The notes beneath the pieces are model-generated. The model was not told the origin of the DNA and did not search any database. It saw only the letters and a list, made by a program, of their open reading frames with translations. Position numbers and translations under genes: made by a program. From Paenibacillus_E sp042676385 (GTDB lineage Bacteria; Bacillota; Bacilli; Paenibacillales; NBRC-103111), in assembly GCF_042676385.1 (NCBI RefSeq), contig NZ_JBHTHA010000033.1, positions 238,526-302,525 of the forward strand: a stretch of 64,000 bases of DNA, written 5' to 3'. Shown piece by piece: positions 1 through 7,337 of this stretch. Each line of letters begins with the position of its first letter. Position 1 is the stretch's first letter.

Positions 1-203
1 AAGCGCTGAAAGTCGTCAGCGAAGGCCGGACTACGTTAGTCATCGCACATAGACTGTCTACGATTCGCGATGCCGATCAAATCTTAGTGCTGCATCGCGG
101 TGAGATCGTCGAGCGGGGCAATCATGAAACGCTCATGGCGCTAGAAGGCAGGTACCATAAGATGTATCAGCTGCAAACCGGGGAGAAGGCATTGAAGGTA
201 TAA
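1..203 (+). CDS. ABC transporter ATPase/permease, C-terminal fragment
   Basis: The open frame runs in from the window edge and ends at TAA 201-203, about 66 codons. It carries the H-loop region of an exporter-type ABC ATPase (IAHRLSTIRDADQILVL), then the usual tail in which a glycine-rich turn (RGEIVERGNHETLM) leads to a short C-terminal helix. This pattern is typical of MsbA/LmrA-like half transporters in which the membrane and ATPase domains are fused. The Walker motifs and membrane part lie outside the window, so the substrate cannot be told. A hairpin terminator follows at once. Confidence 0.85.
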   Translation, partial: ALKVVSEGRTTLVIAHRLSTIRDADQILVLHRGEIVERGNHETLMALEGRYHKMYQLQTGEKALKV

Positions 204-207
204 ACGT

Positions 208-243
208 AAACAGGCTGCCGATAACAGGGGTAGCCTGTTTTGT
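208..243 (+). terminator. Rho-independent terminator of the ABC exporter gene
   Basis: The arms aaacaggct (208-216) and agcctgttt (232-240) pair perfectly across a 15-base loop and run into TGTT. It lies five bases after the stop codon. The stem is nearly the same as the terminator at 5868-5902. Confidence 0.75.
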
Positions 244-300
244 TACTTCGCCAGTATGGTTAAGTTCTTTACAGCGATAAACAACAAACAGCAAGTGTAA

Positions 301-505
301 GCTGGAAAGGTGTTTTTCATCGTTACAGTGGCGAGTTGGATATGAGGTCGTGTCACTAACGATGTTTTGAATGCTTGCAGACGAGAAAAAAAGCAGGTTT
401 GTACGCTAAGCGAGGCTGGAAAGATGTTTCTCATCGTAACAGGCATGTGGGGATGTTGCAATCGTGTCTCAAACGATGATTTTCATCTTTACAGACGAAA
501 AGATG
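301..505. repeat. Two tandem 114-base units, each with two short hairpins (locus 1)
   Basis: Four degenerate copies of a short inverted repeat (model AACGATG-TTTTT-CATCGTT, usually followed by ACAG) have anchor positions 309, 361, 423 and 475. The spacings are 52, 62 and 52, so the real unit is 114 bases holding two hairpins. Flanking words such as GCTGGAAAG before hairpins 1 and 3, and CAGACGA after hairpins 2 and 4, also repeat at 114 bases. A weaker fifth copy may sit near 255. The same arrangement recurs at 9493-9690. The block fills most of the stretch between the ABC gene and the AraC gene; no convincing gene is seen in it. Confidence 0.8.
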
Positions 506-588
506 GGAGGATTGACAAAGACAAGTTCGTTCCCAAACGAATGGCTTTAGACAAGGACCTGGTCATCGGCGAGGTGTATCTCACCATT

Positions 589-1431
589 ATGAGATCGGAA
601 TTTACAGTAGATTGGATGTGCTGCCATTTGTCAGATGTTTCTTTTTATCGCGACACTTCCTTAGCTTTTTTCGAGGTGAAGGTATGCAGTTCAAAGAGCA
701 TTTCCTATAAGAAACATTTTCATGAAGAACTATCCATAGGCGTTATAGATAAAGGTGAAAGCAAAGTTTGGTGCGATGGTCAGCATCTTCAAGTTGAAGC
801 GGGAAGGATCATCGTAATCCCTCCCTACTTGCCGCATGCTTGTAATCCAGAGGAAGGCTCGGACTGGAAATATAAGATGCTTTTTTTTCACATGGATTGG
901 GTCCATCATCTGTTGGGTGATGAGGCGAGGTTACATGCGCCTTTCTTGCTTGAGAACAAGGTCAACCCTCATTGCAAGGATTTGCTGAACCAGTTTGTTC
1001 ACTGTATGTCGAGTCTGAAAACACCGCTAGAGACGGAGACCGTCGCCATTCATTTGATTCATACCATCATTCAAAGAGAAACAGTCGAAGCGTTACATAT
1101 CCATGACTCTGCGAAAGCAAAGAAAGATATGCAAGAGATTAAAGATTACTTGCATGAACATTATTTGGAGCCGATTACACTGGAAAAGCTGGAAAGCGTA
1201 TCGGGCCTTAGCAAATTTTATATAGTCCATCTATTTAAGAAAGCAAATAAGATACCGCCGCATGCTTATCAGAATTTATTACGAATCAATTTTGCCAAAA
1301 AAGAATTGTGTAAAAGGAGGCCCATCGCGGAGATCGCGATTGAAGCGGGCTTTTATGACCAGAGTCATTTTACAAGAGTATTTAAGCAGGTTGTAGGCGT
1401 AACCCCTCAAAAATACCCAAGTCCACTTTGA
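589..1431 (+). CDS. AraC-family transcriptional regulator with N-terminal cupin
   Basis: The protein is about 280 residues. An AraC-type cupin sensor half (HFHEELSIGVIDKGE, then a VIPPYLPHACNPE turn) is followed by a C-terminal double helix-turn-helix (ITLEKLESVSGLSKFYIVHLF and PIAEIAIEAGFYDQSHFTRVF). Such proteins usually bind a small ligand, often a sugar, and activate nearby genes. The frame stays open upstream to 367, but that part is translated repeat and lacks a ribosome site, so a start near 589 (GAGGTG 13 bases upstream) or 616 is preferred. The target is unclear; the next gene on the same strand is a proline dehydrogenase. The family is secure and the start is uncertain. Confidence 0.85.
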   Translation: MRSEFTVDWMCCHLSDVSFYRDTSLAFFEVKVCSSKSISYKKHFHEELSIGVIDKGESKVWCDGQHLQVEAGRIIVIPPYLPHACNPEEGSDWKYKMLFFHMDWVHHLLGDEARLHAPFLLENKVNPHCKDLLNQFVHCMSSLKTPLETETVAIHLIHTIIQRETVEALHIHDSAKAKKDMQEIKDYLHEHYLEPITLEKLESVSGLSKFYIVHLFKKANKIPPHAYQNLLRINFAKKELCKRRPIAEIAIEAGFYDQSHFTRVFKQVVGVTPQKYPSPL

Positions 1432-1483
1432 TAACGAAGTAATTCGAGAAGTTAATCGGCGTCGAATCTTGAACGAATCCGGG

Positions 1484-1570
1484 AAGTCCGGTACTCACGT
1501 AGTACATCTCTACGCTCCGTTCCTCCTTCTCCGGATATCGTCCAACCTTCTCGGTTCTGAAAGCGGACTT
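1484..1570. ncRNA. Candidate structured RNA: three-hairpin multibranch fold
   Basis: An outer 7-base stem, aagtccg (1484-1490) with cggactt (1564-1570), encloses three local hairpins: gtact/agtac (1491-1495 with 1501-1505), tccg/cgga (1516-1519 with 1532-1535) and aacc/ggtt (1544-1547 with 1553-1556). All listed pairs are Watson-Crick, so the fold is possible on either strand. It lies 50 bases after an AraC gene and 90 bases before the proline dehydrogenase gene. It could be a leader of the latter or an independent RNA. No known riboswitch family was recognised. Confidence 0.4.
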
Positions 1571-1660
1571 AAAAGCTCAACACTATAACAGCAATTTTGT
1601 ACAATACCCTTTCGGCTTAGTGAGGTATGGTGATAGTAACGAACGAAAGGGGAATGCAAA

Positions 1661-2626
1661 ATGAATAAGTTAGCATCCATAGAGAAGGATTTCTCAACAG
1701 CTCTAAAATCTGTCGCCCGCAATCTGGAAATGAAACAATATATCCAGCAGTCACCTGAGCTTTATCCATTATTTCTGCGAGCTGCTCAGCGGTTTGTGAC
1801 GGGAGAAGGTCGCAAGGATGGGATAGATGTTGGGGAACTCCTCATGGGCAAAGGTTACGCCATTTCTCTTGAATATATCGGGGAGAACACAACGAATGCC
1901 GATGAATGTCGACTTGCCGTTCAAGAGTTTAAAGGTCTTATTCAAGAGTGCGGCCAACGAGGGATGGCTTCCCGTATTTCCCTTGATTTATCGCACATTG
2001 GTATGTCAATCGACCCTGATCTGGCCTATGAACATCTTCTGCAACTGGCTCAAGAAGCGAAGAAATACGGGCTGTCTATGATGCTGAGCATGGAAGAATC
2101 GGCCAAAACGGACCGTATTCTGTCCATCTACAAAAAAGCTGTCGTCGACTATCCGAATATTGGCATAACGCTTCAAGCACAGCTTCACCGCACGCCTCAA
2201 GATCTATCGGAGCTGCTAGGGTATCCTGGTGCTATTCGGCTGGTAAAGGGGGCCTACCAAGAGTCTGATGATTGCTATACCCCGCGCTCTGAAGAGCTTA
2301 ATAAGAGATATTTGGAACTTGTAGACAGATGCGTGCTAGCAGGACATCCGGTATCCATAGCTACGCATGATGAGGAGATCGTCCGCCATATTGCTGGGCG
2401 GGATTACTTCCAACAAGCTTGGGTTGAAGCTGAAATGCTGTACGGCATTCGTCCCGATCTTGGCAAACAGCTCAAGGAAAGCGGTTATCCGGTACGCATC
2501 TACCTCACTTATGGTGCTGAATGGTACTTGTACCTCTGCCATCGGATTGCAGAATTCCCGCCGAATCTATATACGGCCATCACCGATATAATTAACGGCG
2601 GGAGGAGTTCATCCCAATTGTATTAA
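1661..2626 (+). CDS. Proline dehydrogenase family protein (FAD-dependent)
   Basis: The 321-residue product matches the single-domain bacterial proline dehydrogenases (PutB/FadM type), which oxidise L-proline to pyrroline-5-carboxylate with FAD in a TIM barrel. Visible landmarks are the substrate-side strand SLEYIGENTT, the RLVKGAYQE strand, IATHDEEIV, and the C-terminal block LYGIRPDLGKQLKESG followed by YGAEWYLYLCHRIAEFPPN. In typical enzymes this last block reads YxxRRxAERP, with two arginines holding the substrate carboxylate; here the first is replaced by histidine (CHRIAE). Substrate preference may therefore differ from proline. No pyrroline-5-carboxylate dehydrogenase gene lies beside it. 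The start follows a GAAAGGGGAATG ribosome site. Confidence 0.85.
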   Translation: MNKLASIEKDFSTALKSVARNLEMKQYIQQSPELYPLFLRAAQRFVTGEGRKDGIDVGELLMGKGYAISLEYIGENTTNADECRLAVQEFKGLIQECGQRGMASRISLDLSHIGMSIDPDLAYEHLLQLAQEAKKYGLSMMLSMEESAKTDRILSIYKKAVVDYPNIGITLQAQLHRTPQDLSELLGYPGAIRLVKGAYQESDDCYTPRSEELNKRYLELVDRCVLAGHPVSIATHDEEIVRHIAGRDYFQQAWVEAEMLYGIRPDLGKQLKESGYPVRIYLTYGAEWYLYLCHRIAEFPPNLYTAITDIINGGRSSSQLY

Positions 2627-2644
2627 AAAATCAAAAAGACGGCT

Positions 2645-3502
2645 TTATTTCGTTCGATGCTGTGATCGGAATTCACTTGGTTTCATGCCCGTTTGTTTGC
2701 CGAAACAGCGGATGAAATAAGGAAATGAACGAAATCCCGTTTCTTCGGCAATCCGGCCAACGGGCTCATCCGTATGGATCAGCATTTGTTTGGCCTGTGC
2801 GACGCGATGGCGCGTTAAGTAATCGAGCGGTGTGCAGCCGAATGCCTTCTTCATGCAGATGGCAATATAATTGGCGTGAAAATGAATTTCTTCGGAGAGC
2901 CTCTTGTAATCAAGGGGCTCTTTGTAATGTTGGCGGAGAAAGGATGCCGCAGATTCTGCAATACGAAGATGGTGGTTTTGCTTGGCGAGAAGTTCCTCAG
3001 CTTGCAAAGCAACCAAAAGTTCCTGAAATAGAATTTGCTGCTGCCACCTGGAAACGGTGGCGGTTTCCTGCTGCAGCAGGATCAATTGCCGAAGGGTAGC
3101 AAAAACATCACGGGGTGAATTTAGTTTCCCATATCTGGACAGGTAGAAGGAGAAATATTCGACTTGCGCAAAAGGATGACCGCTATCCATCGGTACCTGT
3201 CTTTCTGGTTCCTCTGTTTCCTGCCATTCCCCAACGGTTTGGAAGTGCAGCCAAAAGAAATGGGTCTCCTCACTGCATGGTCTGGCTGTTCGATGGGATC
3301 GGTCGGGACGAAGAATAAGAAATTCTCCGGCCTTTACAGTGAAGCCTTGTCCGTTTTCTTCGAGCCATAAGACACCGTTCGTGACGATCAACAGATCAAA
3401 GACGCCGATGTTGGCACGGTCAGGATGTTTCCCTCCGGTCGGGTACGTATCTTCCCCGCAAACGGTCATATGGGGCAACGGTGGTGAAATAAATCGGAAC
3501 AT
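2645..3502 (-). CDS. AraC-family regulator divergent from the GH127 gene
   Basis: A 285-residue AraC/XylS regulator. The N-terminal half is a cupin-like sensor (LLIVTNGVLWLEENGQGFTVKAGEFLILRPDRSHR). The C-terminal 100 residues hold both helix-turn-helix units (EPLDYKRLSEEIHFHANYIAICMKK and PVGRIAEETGFRSFPYFIRCF). It is transcribed away from the arabinofuranosidase gene at 3699 across a 196-base shared promoter region, the usual arrangement for a local activator responding to an oligosaccharide or its product. Control of the GH127 gene is inferred from this arrangement. Length and domain order are standard for the family. Confidence 0.9.
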   Translation of the reverse strand: MFRFISPPLPHMTVCGEDTYPTGGKHPDRANIGVFDLLIVTNGVLWLEENGQGFTVKAGEFLILRPDRSHRTARPCSEETHFFWLHFQTVGEWQETEEPERQVPMDSGHPFAQVEYFSFYLSRYGKLNSPRDVFATLRQLILLQQETATVSRWQQQILFQELLVALQAEELLAKQNHHLRIAESAASFLRQHYKEPLDYKRLSEEIHFHANYIAICMKKAFGCTPLDYLTRHRVAQAKQMLIHTDEPVGRIAEETGFRSFPYFIRCFGKQTGMKPSEFRSQHRTK

Positions 3503-3698
3503 AGACAGCGGTGCTCCTCATGTTCATTTTGGATATATCATAGCAAATAAATGGCTATTTACATAGATGATTTTCGTATACTCAAGGTTGTGATTGTATA
3601 AATATTAGTTGCGATTAGCTATCTCAAACAGCGTGCATTCGATGGTATATTGAAGGGGAGCTTGTAACGCGGCACCATAACGGAAAACAAGGAGTGAG

Positions 3699-5576
3699 AT
3701 GATGATGACAGCGAACAGCGTCTTTCAAAATTTGCCGCTTGGCAGCATCAAGCCGGCAGGGTGGTTGCTGAATCAGCTTCGGATTCAGGCAGACGGCTTG
3801 ACCGGACATTTGGAAGAGCATTGGCCCGATGTGGGTCCTGAGAACGGCTGGATTGGCGGCCAAGGCGAGAGTTGGGAGCGAGGTCCCTATTACTTGGACG
3901 GACTGCTGCCTCTAGCTCATCTTCTTGAGGATCCGGCATTAATTGCCAAGGCCAATCGATGGATCGAGTGGACGCTTGCAAGCCAGCAGGAGAATGGGCT
4001 ATTTGGTCCGGATCGCATTCAAACCGTTAACCACGATGTCAATAAGCAGCAGGACTGGTGGCACTACATGATCATGCTCAAAGTGCTGATTCAGCATGCG
4101 GAAGTAACGGGGGATGCGCGCATTGTCCCTTTTCTTTCGAATTATTTTCGTTATGTCAACAGCATGATCGATACGTTCCCGCTGGATGGTTGGGCAGCGG
4201 CAAGAGGGGCGGAAATGATGCTGTGCATTCATTGGCTGCATCGGCGAACGGGTGAAAATTTCTTGATGGATTTGCTCCAAAAGGTAGAAGCGCAAACGAT
4301 CGAATGGACGGACATCTTTTATGAGTTCCCCTTCTGGCGCAAAGTCGAGCAATGGGATTGGCGGACGCACGTGGTGAATGTCGCGATGGGGTTGAAAACT
4401 CCGGGAGTTCGTTATGAGCACACCGGTCATGAGAGGGAGCGGGAGGCCGTTCACAGAGGCATTGACAGTTTGATGACCTACCATGGCCAAGCTCACGGTA
4501 TGTTTTCGGGAGACGAATGGCTGTCAGGTACACATCCGAGTCAAGGTGTGGAGCTATGCGCAGTCGTGGAATATATGTTCACGATGGAACAGTTAACGCG
4601 TATTTTCGGAGAGGGACGGTTCGGCGATATTTTGGAAAAGGTTGCGTTTAATGCGCTGCCGGCCGCTATTTCAAAGGACTGGACCTCCCATCAGTACGAC
4701 CAGCAGGTGAATCAAATATTATGCAATATCGCCCCGCGGGATTGGAGCAATGGTCCGGATGCGAATGTATTCGGGCTGGAGCCGAACTTTGGCTGCTGTA
4801 CGGCGAATATGCACCAGGGGTGGCCCAAGTTGGTCAGCCATTTGTGGATGTCGGATGGGCAAGGCGGACTTGCGGCAGTTTCTTATGCGCCGTGCAGGCT
4901 AAGTGCACATGTCGGAACTGGTGTTCAAGCACATCTTGAGGTAAGTGGAGCGTATCCTTTTCGCGATGAAGTCCGCATCGATTTGAACCTTGAGCAAACA
5001 AGTTCCGAGAAATTTGCCATTTCCCTGCGAATTCCAGCTTGGTGCGAAGCGCCGGTCTTGCAAGTGAATGATGAGATCATATGCATTTCCGTCGAAAAGG
5101 GGTATGCAAAAGTTGAGCGTGAATGGCAAAACGGAGATGTCGTTAGGCTGCGTCTGCCCATGCAAGTCAGAACCAATACGCGTAATTTATACGCGGTAAG
5201 CATCGAGCGAGGTCCGCTGGTGTACGTATTGCCCATCAAGGAAAACTGGCAATTGTTAACGAAGCGGGAGAGGTTTCATGATTGGGAGCTATACCCGGCT
5301 TCATTTTGGAAGTATGGGATCATCGCACATATGAACTTCGAGGCCAAAGAAGATGACGTGCCTTACCAGCCATTCGATGCGGAGCTAGCGCCGGTCCGAT
5401 TGAAAGCATATGGGCAGCGGATTCGCGACTGGAAGATGGAAGGCCATAATGCTGGTACGCCTCCGATGTTTCCTAACACGGACGGTCAGCCCATTGAAGA
5501 GCTCGAGCTCGTCCCATATGGCAGCGCAAGGCTTCGAATTGGAGAGTTTCCGCTCATTCCACATGCAAAAAAATAA
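3699..5576 (+). CDS. GH127-type beta-L-arabinofuranosidase (DUF1680 family)
   Basis: The 625-residue protein has an (alpha/alpha)6-barrel glycosidase layout. It has no signal peptide, so it probably acts in the cytoplasm on imported oligosaccharides. Family GH127 enzymes such as HypBA1 use a zinc site of one Glu and three Cys, one Cys being the nucleophile. The same spaced set is visible here: E285 and C287 in VELCAVV, and C366-C367 in FGCCTANMHQGWPK. These support an active cysteine glycosidase releasing L-arabinofuranose from plant material or hydroxyproline glycans. The N-terminal aromatic-rich block (GGQGESWERGPYYLDG) is also typical. Three consecutive ATG codons start the frame; AAGGAG at 3689 fits the second or third best. 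Confidence 0.88.
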   Translation: MMMTANSVFQNLPLGSIKPAGWLLNQLRIQADGLTGHLEEHWPDVGPENGWIGGQGESWERGPYYLDGLLPLAHLLEDPALIAKANRWIEWTLASQQENGLFGPDRIQTVNHDVNKQQDWWHYMIMLKVLIQHAEVTGDARIVPFLSNYFRYVNSMIDTFPLDGWAAARGAEMMLCIHWLHRRTGENFLMDLLQKVEAQTIEWTDIFYEFPFWRKVEQWDWRTHVVNVAMGLKTPGVRYEHTGHEREREAVHRGIDSLMTYHGQAHGMFSGDEWLSGTHPSQGVELCAVVEYMFTMEQLTRIFGEGRFGDILEKVAFNALPAAISKDWTSHQYDQQVNQILCNIAPRDWSNGPDANVFGLEPNFGCCTANMHQGWPKLVSHLWMSDGQGGLAAVSYAPCRLSAHVGTGVQAHLEVSGAYPFRDEVRIDLNLEQTSSEKFAISLRIPAWCEAPVLQVNDEIICISVEKGYAKVEREWQNGDVVRLRLPMQVRTNTRNLYAVSIERGPLVYVLPIKENWQLLTKRERFHDWELYPASFWKYGIIAHMNFEAKEDDVPYQPFDAELAPVRLKAYGQRIRDWKMEGHNAGTPPMFPNTDGQPIEELELVPYGSARLRIGEFPLIPHAKK

Positions 5577-5686
5577 TTTTGTTCATTTTGTTCACGGCAT
5601 CAACGACAAATAGTAACACCCTTTTACAGCTCACTTGTATATAATAGGGTTTGTCTTGTCATTGATCAGGAACGGAGCTAAGTAAT

Positions 5687-5866
5687 GTGGAACAAATCCT
5701 TTTAGCAAAAATCGAATCCTTACGCCTTCTAATGGTCGAAGAAGCATTTGTACAAAGAAGCCTTACACATGAGAATGTGATTGCTCTTAGTAGAAGATTG
5801 GATCGATATATTGCTTTCTATCAAAAGCGAAAAAAGAAAACATCCCAGTTCGCTGCTGCGAATTAA
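5687..5866 (+). CDS. Spo0E-like aspartyl-phosphate phosphatase
   Basis: A 59-residue protein starting at GTG with GGAG nine bases upstream. It holds the family signature S-x-x-L-D in ALSRRLDRYI (S35, L38, D39), set in a two-helix hairpin as in Spo0E, YisI and YnzD. These small proteins remove phosphate from Spo0A~P and so delay sporulation. The first helix (EQILLAKIESLRLLMVEEAF) fits the length and charge pattern of the family, and the C-terminus ends in a basic run. It is a single gene with its own strong terminator. The family assignment rests on length and the motif. Confidence 0.8.
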   Translation: MEQILLAKIESLRLLMVEEAFVQRSLTHENVIALSRRLDRYIAFYQKRKKKTSQFAAAN

Positions 5867-5867
5867 T

Positions 5868-5902
5868 AAACAGGCTGCCTATATTATCGGCAGCCTGTTT
5901 GA
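5868..5902. terminator. Terminator between convergent genes
   Basis: A perfect 12-base stem (aaacaggctgcc 5868-5879, ggcagcctgttt 5889-5900) lies between the Spo0E-like gene on the plus strand and the small membrane protein gene on the minus strand. It probably serves both directions. Confidence 0.85.
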
Positions 5903-5915
5903 ATGCGATTTCATT

Positions 5916-6197
5916 TTATTTTTTAAAATCTTCCAAATATTTGAGAACAACTCCCAATGCGCCAATGTAATAAGCAATTTGCAGCAACCAGCCTGTATGA
6001 TCCAGGGACATCATGTTGGCCATCAAGAATAATGGGAATACATAAAAGAGCATGTCCTGGAGATACCCTAGAATCAGTTTGGAAGAGAAACTGCCTGCTT
6101 TGAGGGAGCGATATAAGCCCATCAAGAAGCTAAGGCCCATTAAACCGAGTACAACCCACATTGAGTAGAGCATCCAACCTGTAAGCGTAAGTGTCAT
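5916..6197 (-). CDS. Small membrane protein of unknown function
   Basis: A 93-residue hydrophobic protein with two or three predicted membrane segments (about residues 8-28, 50-63 and 68-88). A short basic loop (YRSLKAGSFSSK) follows the first segment, and the C-terminus is charged (LEDFKK). It has a good ribosome site (AAAGGTGGTGAGACGAAATG). I do not recognise a named family. It stands alone between the Spo0E-like gene and the DNA glycosylase, so context gives no clue to its role. Confidence 0.7.
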   Translation of the reverse strand: MTLTLTGWMLYSMWVVLGLMGLSFLMGLYRSLKAGSFSSKLILGYLQDMLFYVFPLFLMANMMSLDHTGWLLQIAYYIGALGVVLKYLEDFKK

Positions 6198-6338
6198 TTC
6201 GTCTCACCACCTTTAGGAGGATTTGCTTGCGTACCATATTATATGGTTCGGGGGAGCAGGATGTACCTGACAAGCATCCATATCCGCTTAGGCGCATAAC
6301 ATAGTGAGATGAAATATATTTCTTTATAAAAACCAATT

Positions 6339-6375
6339 AGCGCTACTGACATAAAGGTGTCAGTAGCGCTTTTGT
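6339..6375. terminator. Strong hairpin with T-run before the DNA glycosylase gene
   Basis: The arms agcgctactgac (6339-6350) and gtcagtagcgct (6359-6370) are fully complementary across an 8-base loop and run into TTTTGT. No plus-strand gene ends just before it. It is either an attenuator in the leader of the glycosylase gene or the boundary of the small upstream transcript. Confidence 0.65.
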
Positions 6376-6413
6376 ATATTCAATGTAAAAATGAATTTGG
6401 AAAGGATTTGCCG

Positions 6414-7331
6414 ATGAAAACAAATAATGAAAGTCGTATACAAGAAACAAGAGGAGAGCTGTATCCAAAAGCCCCCTTTGATTTTGAGAAATCTCTCTCG
6501 TTTATTGGCGGGTTTAGTCCGATGAAAAATGAGCAGTCTTTAGAGTCCAGTACGATGGTCAAAGCGTTCTCCGTCCGGAAAATACCTGTAGTTATGGAGC
6601 TCAGCTCCACGGGAACCGTCGACTCTCCCAAACTTAGCTATGTGCTGTATTCGGAAGAAGCGTTGTCGGATCGTATTCGGGACGAAGCCATAGAGCGGAT
6701 GGATTTTTTTCTAAGTTTATCTGATGACCTATCTGCATTCTACGCATTAGCGGAACAAGACGACGAGTTCGAACCGGTCTTGCAGAGGCACTACGGATAT
6801 CACCAAGTGAAATTTATGACCCCGTTTGAGAATGCGTGCTGGTCCATACTTGTACAGCGAAATCCGATGCCGGCGGCTCGCCAATTAAAGCGCTATTTGT
6901 ACGAAACATATGGCCGATCCCTCGTAGTCAGAGGAGAGCAATACGCAACTTTCCCGGAGCCGGCGGATTTGCTCGAAGCGAATATGGAGCAGCTTGTTGA
7001 AACTTTAGGCTCAAGGCGCGCCGAGTATATACAAGCCGTTGCTGCAGCTTTCTCACAGACGGAGGAGAGTTTCATGAAGCAAGGCGATTACGCAGCTGTG
7101 AGAGAATGGCTTCTCGGGATTAAAGGTATCGGTGAATGGTCCGCACAATTTATTCTGATCCGCGGGCTCGGAAGAATGGAGCAGATCCCCTGGAATGAAA
7201 AAGCGGCCTTAGCGGCCGCGAGTGCTGTTTACCATGAACGCATGTCTCCTCAAAGGCTCCAGGAAATTGCGGACTATTATGGGATTTACCAAGGTTATTG
7301 GCTTCATTATCTAAGGATAAACCATGGATAG
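6414..7331 (+). CDS. AlkA-like HhH-GPD DNA glycosylase lacking the usual catalytic Asp
   Basis: A 305-residue protein resembling DNA-3-methyladenine glycosylase II, which flips out and excises alkylated bases. The helix-hairpin-helix is clear (LLGIKGIGEWSAQFILIRGLGR), preceded by the AlkA-like FMTPFENACWSILVQRNP helix and followed by a C-terminal YGIYQGYWLHYLRI block. Where AlkA has the catalytic aspartate (P-x-D shortly after the hairpin) this protein reads IPWNEKAAL, with Asn or Glu at that place. It may be a divergent subfamily or a damage-binding protein. The start at 6414 has GGAAAGGA upstream; the ATG at 6357 lies inside the hairpin and is rejected. Confidence 0.8.
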   Translation: MKTNNESRIQETRGELYPKAPFDFEKSLSFIGGFSPMKNEQSLESSTMVKAFSVRKIPVVMELSSTGTVDSPKLSYVLYSEEALSDRIRDEAIERMDFFLSLSDDLSAFYALAEQDDEFEPVLQRHYGYHQVKFMTPFENACWSILVQRNPMPAARQLKRYLYETYGRSLVVRGEQYATFPEPADLLEANMEQLVETLGSRRAEYIQAVAAAFSQTEESFMKQGDYAAVREWLLGIKGIGEWSAQFILIRGLGRMEQIPWNEKAALAAASAVYHERMSPQRLQEIADYYGIYQGYWLHYLRINHG

Positions 7332-7337
7332 AGACGG

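Noticed and set aside
243..461. Open frame on the minus strand across the first hairpin element, with repeated VTMRN/VTMKN peptide
   Set aside because: The peptide repeat only reflects the 114-base DNA period (38 codons). No ribosome site, and the other hairpin locus shares only the motif produced by the repeat itself.
367..588. N-terminal extension of the AraC regulator
   Set aside because: The extra residues are encoded by the hairpin repeat and lack a ribosome site; the family usually begins near the cupin domain.
3999..4496. 165-codon frame antisense to the GH127 gene
   Set aside because: Opposite conserved catalytic sequence; composition looks like translated antisense.
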